The position numbers and the translations under genes were made by a program. Positions 33,445 through 41,205 of a DNA stretch of 64,000 nucleotides are shown in pieces; position 1 is the first letter of the stretch, and each line of letters begins with the position of its first letter. The stretch lies in the NCBI RefSeq assembly GCF_028595305.1, contig NZ_JAQQXS010000014.1, positions 1 through 64,000 on the forward strand, written 5' to 3'. The notes beneath the pieces are model-generated. The model ran no database searches. It saw nothing but the letters and a program-made list of their open reading frames with translations, and had not been told where the DNA came from. This stretch comes from Roseateles koreensis (GTDB lineage Bacteria > Pseudomonadota > Gammaproteobacteria > Burkholderiales > Burkholderiaceae_C).

Positions 33445-34164
33445 TTAACGGATGAGGCCTAGGCGAAGAGCCTTCAAGACAGCTTGGTGCTTCGTATTGC
33501 ATTCAAGTTTGCGCATGGCGTTGCTGATATGGAGAACGGCTGTTCTTTCAGAAATACTAAGAATGACGCCGACTTCCCACGCAGTTTTGCCGTCCATCGT
33601 CCAACGCAAAGCTTCTAATTCACGCGGCGTAAGGCGTTGTGTGGGGCCAAAGGTTCCCAGCGGTGAAGGTAGCATGACGCGCCATGCTGCTTCTTGAGCG
33701 TAGACTGCAAAAAGCTGCAGATCAGCAAGCATGCGCGTCAATACTGTTGATTCAGTAGGCAATGGCCTGCTGCTTTCCATGCCCAGCATGAAATGACGCC
33801 CGTCAGGCATATGAAGGGCTAACGCCATTCCTGTCTGATAACCAAATTTGGCTTGATCCTCCCAGAGGTCACCCTGGCCACTAGCAACGTATGTGTCTTG
33901 ATTCCATACGATGGGGATACTTTGTCGCTTGCAGTGCTGCATGACTGGGCACTTCCGCCAAGTCTCTTTGTCCTGAAAGTGGGCAATATAGGCTGCCGGC
34001 GTGTTGTCCACCGTTTCAAAATCAGAAACTCCCGGCGTACGGTCCACCACGGCGGTCGCCGACACCGTCGAAAAGCCAAGCCCCTGCGCGAAGTGAACGA
34101 TTTCGCTTCGAAACTGATCCCGAGACTTCGCCTCGAGTACCGATTGGTATCCTCCCTGCAGCAT
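33445..34164 (-). CDS. LuxR-family regulator with autoinducer-binding-like domain
   Basis: The 239-residue protein has an N-terminal autoinducer-binding-type domain (about 10-150) and a C-terminal GerE/LuxR helix-turn-helix (LTPRELEALRWTMDGKTAWEVG, then ERTAVLHISNAMRKL). Aligned with LuxR by eye, the ligand-pocket tryptophan, tyrosine and aspartate are Tyr59, Phe63 and Cys72 here (AAYIAHF...KCPVM), while Trp87 is kept. Such changes suggest a ligand other than an acyl-homoserine lactone, or none. No luxI is in the window. The ATG at 34164 was chosen over a TTG at 34212. It lies 130 bases upstream of the peptide gene, whose promoter it probably controls. Confidence 0.88.
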   Translation of the reverse strand: MLQGGYQSVLEAKSRDQFRSEIVHFAQGLGFSTVSATAVVDRTPGVSDFETVDNTPAAYIAHFQDKETWRKCPVMQHCKRQSIPIVWNQDTYVASGQGDLWEDQAKFGYQTGMALALHMPDGRHFMLGMESSRPLPTESTVLTRMLADLQLFAVYAQEAAWRVMLPSPLGTFGPTQRLTPRELEALRWTMDGKTAWEVGVILSISERTAVLHISNAMRKLECNTKHQAVLKALRLGLIR

Positions 34165-34322
34165 CGCTATCGTCCAATTCAAGCGTGTCGCTCGCGATGT
34201 AGCGAGTGACAAATCTGTTGCATCCCTGACAAGGTTTACAGCTACCCGAAAGTTGCCAGCATCTGCACACTGGGCGCTCTTCGAGCGTTCGCGCTGTTCC
34301 TTGGCAATTTAAATTGTTTTTT

Positions 34323-34694
34323 ATGACCCCAGCTTGGATTGTGTATGCGTGGCCCCGCGTTTTGTGTAAAGCATTGCACGTTCAGCGTTTGCAGTTCGCG
34401 CATTTGAGCACGCAAGTGTTGGTTCCTGGTGACGCCAAACATCCGGCGCTGGGGCAAACCTTGTGGCAAGGTGACGACGGATTTACACGGGCTGGCGTGG
34501 CCTGGGATTGGGTCAGCATGCCAGCGGGCGTGGTGGCGATGGTCGACCCCATGGCTTTGATCACCAATGTTCAATTTCTCACGGCTGAAGGGGAGGTGTT
34601 GGCGCCGTTCGAGTCGGCCCGCCAACTTAACGAAATCGTCCACACCCTGCCGTGGCAGTACGAGGTGCAGCGGGCACTTTCAGGCTTGCATTGA
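34323..34694 (+). CDS. Protein of unknown function
   Basis: The 123-residue product has no signal peptide or membrane segment. It has an even composition with tryptophan and leucine, ends in ESARQLNEIVHTLPWQYEVQRALSGLH, and the strand-rich centre (QTLWQGDDGFTRAGVAWDWVSMPAGVVAMVDP) suggests a folded alpha/beta protein. I do not recognise the family. The ATG at 34323 was used; a TTG at 34314 would add three residues. It is divergent from the LuxR-type gene with 158 bases between, so it might be under the same control, but this is only suggested by position. Confidence 0.65.
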   Translation: MTPAWIVYAWPRVLCKALHVQRLQFAHLSTQVLVPGDAKHPALGQTLWQGDDGFTRAGVAWDWVSMPAGVVAMVDPMALITNVQFLTAEGEVLAPFESARQLNEIVHTLPWQYEVQRALSGLH

Positions 34695-34805
34695 GGGTGA
34701 TTTTGCGCGCTGTTCATCCGCACATTTGCTGATCTATGCAAGCGCGCAACTAACGGGTCAGCTGCACGTGTTCAGTGCGCACAAGTTGAACACCCGCCCC
34801 GGCGC

Positions 34806-36035
34806 CTATCGCGCCACCGCACCCCTCATGGACCGGGCGACAACGGCCAGACTGGCCACCGTCAGCAGCGCGCCCACCAAAATGCCCGGCAACACTTGCG
34901 CCAGGGTCAGCGCCTCACCTTTTAGCACCCACAGCATCAAGGTGTTCTGTGCGAGTCCGGGCACCCACAAATACCAGGGCGCGTCGCCACCGGGGTTGAG
35001 CAGGCTGACCATCGGGGCCAGCGCCATCAAGGTGATCACCAGGGTGCTGCTGGCCTGCGCTTCTTTGATGCTGCGGGTGCGAATCGCCAAGGCCATCAGC
35101 AGGGCGCTGGCGCCCGCAGCCAAGGGGAGCTGCAGCAGGATGAACGCCAGCACCTCGCGCCCGCCAAACTGGAACATGGCTTGCAAGCTATCGCTCTTGA
35201 GCAGCCATTGGGCTGGCACGAAACTGAGGCTGGACAGCAGCGCCATGCACAGGCCCAAACACGCCACGGCGCCCCATTTGCCCAGCACCAGCGCGAAGGA
35301 CGGTACCGGGTTCATCAGCAGGGGCTCCAGCGAGCCCCGCTCGCGTTCACCGGCGGTGCTGTCGAGTGCGGCCGTTAGCGCGCCGTAAAGTACCGCCATG
35401 ATGATGAACATCGGGATCATGCCGGTGATGCGTGCGGCACGCGCCTGCGCGCTGGCCAGGTCACGCTCTTCGATGAGCACGGGTTGCAGCAAGGCACCCG
35501 AGACGCCACGCAGGGCGAGGCTGAGCGTGGTGCGTTCGCGGTTGAAGTTGTACAGCAGGTGTTGAATCGACCCCACGCCGGCGCTGGCGCGTTGGTTGGC
35601 GCTGTCGCTGACCACTTCGACCGCGGGTTGCTGGCCGCTCAGCAAGGCGTTTTCAAAGTCTTTGCCAATGACCAACACGGGCTCCAGCAGGGTGTTGTTG
35701 CGCAGGCGAGCTTCGTAGTCGGCGGGCGCAGTTTTGAGGGTGTAGGTTTGCCGCTCGATGAAGTTGCGCAGCGTGGGGGCGTGCTCAATGCCGGCAACCA
35801 GGATCTCGCGCTGTTCGGCCCGTGTCTCCAGCGAGGAGATCAGGCCTGACAGGGCCAGCAGCAGCAAAGGGCCCATCAACACGGCTGAAAAGCTCATGCG
35901 CAGCAGGGTGCGGCGGTCGCGCAGCGCTTCGATGATTTCCTTGGTGAACACGGTGCGAAAGTTGCGCCAGCCCTTGCGCTGAGTTTGGGGGTTGGTGTTT
36001 GCGTGGCGCTTGCCAGGGGCGATCGGCTTGTTCAT
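34806..36035 (-). CDS. ABC transporter permease (NatB-like, ABC-2 type)
   Basis: The 409-residue permease has one N-terminal helix (LRMSFSAVLMGPLLLLALSG), a large periplasmic domain (about 70-190), then five to six helices from about 195 on, with the ABC-2 signature EREGSLEPLLMNPV-like segment (GERERGSLEPLLMNPV). This is the layout of NatB/CcmB-like exporters, where members export sodium or peptides or drugs. Its start overlaps the ATPase stop by 4 bases (ATGA), so both are translated together. The substrate is unknown. Confidence 0.88.
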   Translation of the reverse strand: MNKPIAPGKRHANTNPQTQRKGWRNFRTVFTKEIIEALRDRRTLLRMSFSAVLMGPLLLLALSGLISSLETRAEQREILVAGIEHAPTLRNFIERQTYTLKTAPADYEARLRNNTLLEPVLVIGKDFENALLSGQQPAVEVVSDSANQRASAGVGSIQHLLYNFNRERTTLSLALRGVSGALLQPVLIEERDLASAQARAARITGMIPMFIIMAVLYGALTAALDSTAGERERGSLEPLLMNPVPSFALVLGKWGAVACLGLCMALLSSLSFVPAQWLLKSDSLQAMFQFGGREVLAFILLQLPLAAGASALLMALAIRTRSIKEAQASSTLVITLMALAPMVSLLNPGGDAPWYLWVPGLAQNTLMLWVLKGEALTLAQVLPGILVGALLTVASLAVVARSMRGAVAR

Positions 36036-36880
36036 GCAGCTCCCTTGTGGCCGCCAAGTGCAATGCTGTCGACAGGGGTGTGCGGCGAGGCGGGCGAAGC
36101 GGGGTAAGCCAGCTTCACGAAGGCGTCTTCAAAGCGGGACTCACCGGCCAGCTCTAGCAATTCAGGCACCGAGCCTTCAGCCACGCTGCGGCCTTGGGAC
36201 ACCAGCACCACGTGTTCGCACAGTTGTTCTACCTCTTGCATGATGTGGGTGGAGAAGATGATGGTTTTGCTGCCCCCGGCGGGTGAGCGCAGGTGGCGCA
36301 GGGCTTCGCGCAGCGCGCGGGTGGCCAGCACGTCGAGGCCGTTGGTGGGCTCGTCGAGGACGATGTTGGCGGGGTCGTGCACCAGGGCGCGAGCCAGCGC
36401 GGTTTTCATGCGTTCGCCTTGGCTGAAGCCTTCGGCCCGCCGGTCGAGGATCGCGTTCATGTCCAGCAAGCGTGCCAGCTCGATCGCCCGGGCGTTGGCT
36501 TGGTCGGCCTCCATGCCCTGCAGGCGGCCGAAATAGATGATGTTTTCACGGGCCGAGAGGCGTGGGTAGAGCCCGTGGGCATCGCCGAGAATGCCCATGC
36601 GGGCCAACGCTTCACGGCCTTGGGTGGCAACGGCCAGGCCATCCACAGTGATGCGCCCTGCGTCCGGTTGAAAGAGACCGCCCAGCATGCGTAAGGTGGT
36701 TGTCTTGCCGGCCCCGTTGGCACCCAGCAGGCCGGTGATGCAGCCACTGGCAGCGTGCACACTGACATCGCTGACGGCATGCACCACCTGCTTGGCGCGC
36801 GGAGCATGGCGCTTGAACAGGCCGCCGAGCCCGGCGGAGCGGGCGACAAATTGTTTGCTGACGTGTTCAATCTGAATCAT
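36032..36880 (-). CDS. ABC transporter ATP-binding protein (NatA-like)
   Basis: The 282-residue ATPase has Walker A LLGANGAGKTT at about residue 53, Q-loop MLGGLFQPD, the signature FSQGERMKTALARALVHDP, Walker B NIVLDEPTNGLD and the switch histidine in IIFSTHIMQE. The pattern fits the DrrA/NatA group that pairs with ABC-2 permeases. The gene overlaps its hydrolase neighbour upstream (36877-36880) and the permease downstream (36032-36035). The three-gene layout suggests joint function, possibly export of a peptide or drug-like compound. Confidence 0.93.
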   Translation of the reverse strand: MIQIEHVSKQFVARSAGLGGLFKRHAPRAKQVVHAVSDVSVHAASGCITGLLGANGAGKTTTLRMLGGLFQPDAGRITVDGLAVATQGREALARMGILGDAHGLYPRLSARENIIYFGRLQGMEADQANARAIELARLLDMNAILDRRAEGFSQGERMKTALARALVHDPANIVLDEPTNGLDVLATRALREALRHLRSPAGGSKTIIFSTHIMQEVEQLCEHVVLVSQGRSVAEGSVPELLELAGESRFEDAFVKLAYPASPASPHTPVDSIALGGHKGAA

Positions 36881-38406
36881 GGCGCACGCTTGTTTTGAGG
36901 GCCGGCCTGCACCGGCACAAAGACGGTGGGGTGAGGAATTTTGCTGGCGCAGCTGGCATCCTGGGGCAGGGCAGTGCTGTCGTCCGGGGTGTCGATGAAG
37001 CGGTAGATCACCTCGCGCATGCAGCCCAAGGCCATCACGCCGTGGCCGGCTTCGGGCACGACGATGTGTTGCGCCCTTGCGCCAAGGGCCTTGGCCACCC
37101 GCGCCGCGTGGCGCGGTGGTGTAACGGGGTCAGCGCCACCGCTCAGCAAGAGCACCGGCGATGCGCTGGCCGCCACGTTGTAGAAGGCCGGTGGCACCGC
37201 GCCGCGCGGCCAGTTTTTACAGGCTTGTTGGTAGAACTGCGCGTCGCCTTGGCCAAAGTCGGCGCCTGGAACGTTTTGTAGGGCTTGTGCAGTTGCAGCG
37301 TCAGACAGGCGCGGCATATCTTCCGCGCACACCACCGAGAAGTGCATGCCCTCGGCCAGCTTGCTGCCCTTGCTGGATGCCATGACGCTTGACAGGCCCA
37401 GCAGGCCTTCAAAATGGCCTTCGCTGGCGGCATGCATGGCGGCGGGCAGTGCGGCGCTCAGTACGGGGGCATAAAGCGGTACTCGCACGGTGCGCAGGAG
37501 CTGGTCACGGGTCAGGGTGAGGGTCTCTGGCTTGCCCGTCAGGGGATGATTCACGGTGATGGATTGCGGCAGGCTTTGCAGCAGCCGGCGCCAGTCTTGC
37601 CGCAGCTGTGGAAATTGCCGCTGGCATTGCGGATCGGTGTCGCAAAAGCGCAAAGTAGCGTCCCAGGCGGACTGGGCGTCGGTGGACAGGCTGGCGGGCA
37701 ACACCATGTCAGGTGGTGCCACACCGTCGATCACCGTCCGCCTGACTTTGCCCGGAAACAAGCGCAGGTACTCCAGCGCAGCTCGCGTGCCGTAGGAGCC
37801 GCCAATGAGGTTCCAGCGCGGTGCGCCCAGGGCCTCACGCACAGCATCAAAATCTTGCATGGCCAGCGTGGTGGTGTACATGCGCAGGTTGCCGTGCGGC
37901 AGCATTTCCAGGTCGATGCGGCATTGGTCAATGCGCTGCTGGGTGGCTTGCAGATCCAGGGCTTGTGCCAAGGGCAGCGCGCTGTCGTCCGCGCATTGCA
38001 GGGGGGCGGACTGGCCCGTGCCGCGTTGGTCGATGAAGACCAGATCGCGCCGGTTGTTCAAGCGCGACAAAGCGGGCAGCACGGCGGGCGCTACGGCCAA
38101 TGCGCTTTGGCCGGGCCCGCCTGCCAACATCAGGACCGGCTCAGGCTGTTTGTTGCGTGCCAGGGCGGGTACCACCAGGTAGTGGATGTCGATTTGCGTG
38201 CCCTGCGGCCGGCTGGGGTCCAGGGGCCGCTGCAGGGCGCCGCACAGCAGCTCGGTCGGGATGCCTTCAACCCGGCAGGGATGGGCCGGTGAGGTGCCGG
38301 CCGACGCAGCCGTGCAGGACAGTGCCGCGAGGCTGAGGCTGACGGCGCCCCTCCGCTGGCGGCGACTGTTGTCCTTGCGGATCGATCGACTTCCTGGTGC
38401 ATGCAT
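36877..38406 (-). CDS. Secreted alpha/beta hydrolase (peptidase-like)
   Basis: The 509-residue protein has an N-terminal arginine-rich stretch and a hydrophobic segment (VSLSLAALSCTAASAG, residues about 22-37), suggesting export. The hydrolase core includes VLMLAGGPGQSALA (oxyanion loop), FIDQRGTGQSAPL, nucleophile elbow GGSYGTRAALEY, catalytic acid in SGGADPVTPP and histidine in PEAGHGV. This matches the prolyl-aminopeptidase/tripeptidyl-peptidase (TAP-like) group. The ABC ATPase start overlaps its stop, so it heads the operon. An exported peptidase with an ABC exporter could serve peptide processing or resistance; this is inference. Confidence 0.87.
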   Translation of the reverse strand: MHAPGSRSIRKDNSRRQRRGAVSLSLAALSCTAASAGTSPAHPCRVEGIPTELLCGALQRPLDPSRPQGTQIDIHYLVVPALARNKQPEPVLMLAGGPGQSALAVAPAVLPALSRLNNRRDLVFIDQRGTGQSAPLQCADDSALPLAQALDLQATQQRIDQCRIDLEMLPHGNLRMYTTTLAMQDFDAVREALGAPRWNLIGGSYGTRAALEYLRLFPGKVRRTVIDGVAPPDMVLPASLSTDAQSAWDATLRFCDTDPQCQRQFPQLRQDWRRLLQSLPQSITVNHPLTGKPETLTLTRDQLLRTVRVPLYAPVLSAALPAAMHAASEGHFEGLLGLSSVMASSKGSKLAEGMHFSVVCAEDMPRLSDAATAQALQNVPGADFGQGDAQFYQQACKNWPRGAVPPAFYNVAASASPVLLLSGGADPVTPPRHAARVAKALGARAQHIVVPEAGHGVMALGCMREVIYRFIDTPDDSTALPQDASCASKIPHPTVFVPVQAGPQNKRAP

Positions 38407-38651
38407 GCCGTTTGTCCGTCCTCAGTTTTGCTGTGACGCGGATTATGGAGACCTGTTGCGCCTAGCTAATGAGAAAGGCGGCGACGGGAAGGAACGCGGG
38501 CACGAACGGCCTTTGAAGCTGCCCCTTGAATCAGCGACTTGTCTGCCATGCGTTCTTTCTGTCCATGTCATGGTGCGCTTGGTCGCACGGGCTTGGTCAG
38601 GCGAATTCAAAAGGTTACGCTTCGGCCCGGCATCATTTCAAAGGAGTGTTC

Positions 38652-39008
38652 ATGTCGTACAGCGACGAGTTGGCCAAACTGGCCGAATTGCATCAGCGTG
38701 GCGTGTTGTCGGACGAAGAGTTTGCGCGCGCAAAGGGGCGGGTGCTGGGTGATGGTGGATCACCAGGTGCGCAACAGGGCGGCGCCACGGCCGATGCGGC
38801 GCGGGCCACGTCTGAGGAGCCGTCCCTCAACGAGTTCAAGCGCAGCCGCGACGACCGTTGGTTGGGTGGGGTGTGCGGCGGCATCGCCGAGCTCACCGCC
38901 ACGCCCACCTGGTTGTGGCGGCTGATGTTCACGCTGCTGGTGGTTTGCGCAGGCAGCGGCGTGCTGGTTTATCTGCTGCTGTGGATTTTTGTGCCTGAAG
39001 CAGATTGA
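38652..39008 (+). CDS. SHOCT plus PspC domain membrane protein
   Basis: The 118-residue product has an N-terminal SHOCT-type oligomerisation segment (SDELAKLAELHQRGVLSDEEFARAK, residues 3-27 in two parts), a flexible linker, and a PspC domain (about 62-118): SRDDRWLGGVCGGIAE, then TATPTWLWRLMFTLL and a second hydrophobic run VLVYLLLWIFVPE. PspC proteins sense membrane stress in the phage-shock response; small versions like this are often standalone. AAGGAG lies 5 bases before the ATG at 38652. No pspA or pspF is in the window. Confidence 0.9.
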   Translation: MSYSDELAKLAELHQRGVLSDEEFARAKGRVLGDGGSPGAQQGGATADAARATSEEPSLNEFKRSRDDRWLGGVCGGIAELTATPTWLWRLMFTLLVVCAGSGVLVYLLLWIFVPEAD

Positions 39009-39047
39009 AGTACGGCGGATTGATACCGACAGGGCAGGGCTGCAGCG

Positions 39048-39500
39048 TCAGGCCGCAGCGCGGCGGCCGAACATGCCCCAGCCTTCCATGCTCATCACTT
39101 GCTCGTCGTGCTGATTGAACACCGCCCAGGTGGACAAGACCAGACCGATCTGTGGGCGGCTTTGGCTGCCGCGTGCTTCTTGCACGGTCATGCGCACGCG
39201 CAAGGTGTCGCCCGGCCGAACGGGCTTGAGCCAGCGCAGCTTGTCAATGCCCGGTGAGCCTTGGCTGGTGGAGTCGAGCAGATAGGCATCGCACATCATG
39301 CGCATCACCATGGCGCAGGTGTGCCACCCGCTCACCGAAAGCCCCCCCAGCACCGAGGCGTCGGCCGCTGCTTCATCAAGATGCAGGGGCTGCGGGTCGT
39401 AGGCGGCCGCAAAGCGCAAGCCTTCTTCCCGGTCAACCGTCAGGCCGCCGAATTCGAACACACGGCCGGGAGTGAAGTCTTCAAAGGCGTAGGTGGGCAT
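39048..39500 (-). CDS. MaoC-family dehydratase
   Basis: The 150-residue protein has the hot-dog fold of MaoC-like (R)-enoyl-CoA hydratases: FGGLTVDREEGLRFAAAYDPQPLHLDEAAA, then VSGWHTCAMVMRMM, LKPVRPGDTLRVRM and VLSTWAVFNQHDEQVMSMEGW. The hydratase 2 motif would include Asp and His in YDPQPLHLDE. It should hydrate enoyl-CoA compounds or act in a beta-oxidation or polyhydroxyalkanoate-linked route. It is a single gene on the minus strand between pspC and the thioredoxin gene. Confidence 0.88.
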   Translation of the reverse strand: MPTYAFEDFTPGRVFEFGGLTVDREEGLRFAAAYDPQPLHLDEAAADASVLGGLSVSGWHTCAMVMRMMCDAYLLDSTSQGSPGIDKLRWLKPVRPGDTLRVRMTVQEARGSQSRPQIGLVLSTWAVFNQHDEQVMSMEGWGMFGRRAAA

Positions 39501-39588
39501 GGGCGAACTGTTGCAAGAGATGGGGTCAGCGCAGTATCGCGCAGGTGACTTTTACGGGATGTCGGGGCGCTTTCGGGCCCCTAAAGCG

Positions 39589-41205
39589 TCAGGACATCAA
39601 GGCCTGGCAGGTGGCGCGTTGGCCGCCAGCGGTGTCGACCTGGGGGCACAGCGCGTTGAGCTGATTTTTCAATCGCTTCAGTGCGGCGGTGCGCGGGTCG
39701 CTGCTTTGGCCTGTGCTTTGGCCCAGGGCCTGCCATTGCCTCAGGCTGGCGCTGATTTTTTGCAGTGAACGGGCGCTGCGTTCGTAAAAGGCGCCCTTGT
39801 CTTGGCCCGCCTCGGTGAAGAGTTGCGCGGCGGTTTTTTCGATGCGGGCGCTGTCCTTCGGATTCAGTTCAACCAGCGCAGCCAGGTAATTGGCGCCCCA
39901 TTGCAAGCGCGTGGCGGGGCCTTCGCTTTGCTTAAAGGCGGCTTCTGACCAGCGCAGGGCTTCGTCTGTGCGGCCTTGTTGGCGGGCGTTGTTGGCCAGG
40001 CCGCTCAACAGGTAGTAGGGCGAGTGGCTCTTGGCGATATTGGCTTTGAGCAGGGCGTCGCTGTCGGCCCACAGCCCGACTTGGCTCAGCAGGTGGGCGG
40101 CGGCGCTGATGACGGCCTGCCGCTCGTAGCCGTCCACGATGTCTCGGTCAGCCTTGGCGGTTTGTTCTTTCACATCGGCCACCAAGGCGGGGCTGAGCCG
40201 TGGATGGCGTTCATTTTTGGGCAAGTCCAGTCGGGCCAGATCGACCCGGGCTTGAAGGGCTTGCAGGCGGTCGGCGCGTGAGAGGGTGGTGTCGGCTTCC
40301 AGGCGCATCAGGGCGCTCTCAAACGGGCTTAGCAAGGCCTTGCGCGCTGGGCCAGCTTGCGGGGCGAGGGTGCGCACGATGTCGTCTGCGCCATTGCTGA
40401 GCACGTCGGCCAGGGCGCGTGTGCTGAGGGCATCGCCGAGGACTTGGGTCAACCGGCTTTGGGCCGTGGACTCAGGTGCGCTGTGCTGGGTGTCGATCGC
40501 CGCGTTGGCGACCAGGGCCTTGAGCCACAGTCGGGTGGCAGCCCCAGGGTCGACCGACTGGGCTTGGGTGGCCAGCTGGCTCAGCAGTTTGGGTAAATCG
40601 GCGGGAGCGATCAACTGGCCTTGGTCCACGTCCCAGGCATAGAAGCCCAGCAGGCGCCATTCATTGGCGGTCAACGGGCGGCCGGCACGGGCGTCCGCCA
40701 ACACGGCTTTGACAGGGCGACCACTGGCCAGCCCCAACTGCATCACTTGCATGACTTGGGGGGCGTCGATTTCACCGGGCAGCCGAGTCAGCTCCGCGCC
40801 ATCGGGATTGAAGAGAATCAGCGTGGGATAGCCGCGCACCTTGAAGCGGGCGCCCAGCTTTTGGGCGCCGGGTGAGTCGCCGTCGATGTGGACCGTGACG
40901 AAGGCGCGGGTCTGCTCGATGAAGTCTTGCCGGTTGAACAAGGTCGCCTTGAGCTGATTGCAGGGTGGGCACCATTGGGCGCCCCAATACAGCAGCAGGG
41001 GCTTTTTGCCGCTGCGGGCTTGTTGAAAGGCGCGGTCGATATCAGCATCTCCGTTGGCGTCGGTCCAGGCCACGCTGAGGGTGCTTGGGGCAGCGGCGGC
41101 AGTGCAAATCGTTGGCCAGGCCGTCCAGACGGCGACGGCACAAGCACAGGCTGCGCCGAGGGCCCGGGCCCGGATGTGGTGACGGCGCGGGGGATTCAAG
41201 TTCAA
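39589..41205 (-). CDS. Periplasmic thioredoxin-like protein with helical repeat region
   Basis: The 538-residue product has a signal peptide of about 37 residues, then a thioredoxin fold with active site WCPPC (Cys79, Cys82) and the cis-proline region FKVRGYPTLILFN. From about residue 180 to the end it is alpha-helical and alanine/leucine-rich, with TPR-like repeats (QGRTDEALRWSEAAFKQSEG). Such proteins reduce or shuffle disulfides in the periplasm. The start is a TTG whose A overlaps the upstream kinase stop (TTGA), preceded by AGGA at 6 bases. Translation coupling to the kinase is likely. Confidence 0.85.
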   Translation of the reverse strand: MNLNPPRRHHIRARALGAACACAVAVWTAWPTICTAAAAPSTLSVAWTDANGDADIDRAFQQARSGKKPLLLYWGAQWCPPCNQLKATLFNRQDFIEQTRAFVTVHIDGDSPGAQKLGARFKVRGYPTLILFNPDGAELTRLPGEIDAPQVMQVMQLGLASGRPVKAVLADARAGRPLTANEWRLLGFYAWDVDQGQLIAPADLPKLLSQLATQAQSVDPGAATRLWLKALVANAAIDTQHSAPESTAQSRLTQVLGDALSTRALADVLSNGADDIVRTLAPQAGPARKALLSPFESALMRLEADTTLSRADRLQALQARVDLARLDLPKNERHPRLSPALVADVKEQTAKADRDIVDGYERQAVISAAAHLLSQVGLWADSDALLKANIAKSHSPYYLLSGLANNARQQGRTDEALRWSEAAFKQSEGPATRLQWGANYLAALVELNPKDSARIEKTAAQLFTEAGQDKGAFYERSARSLQKISASLRQWQALGQSTGQSSDPRTAALKRLKNQLNALCPQVDTAGGQRATCQALMS

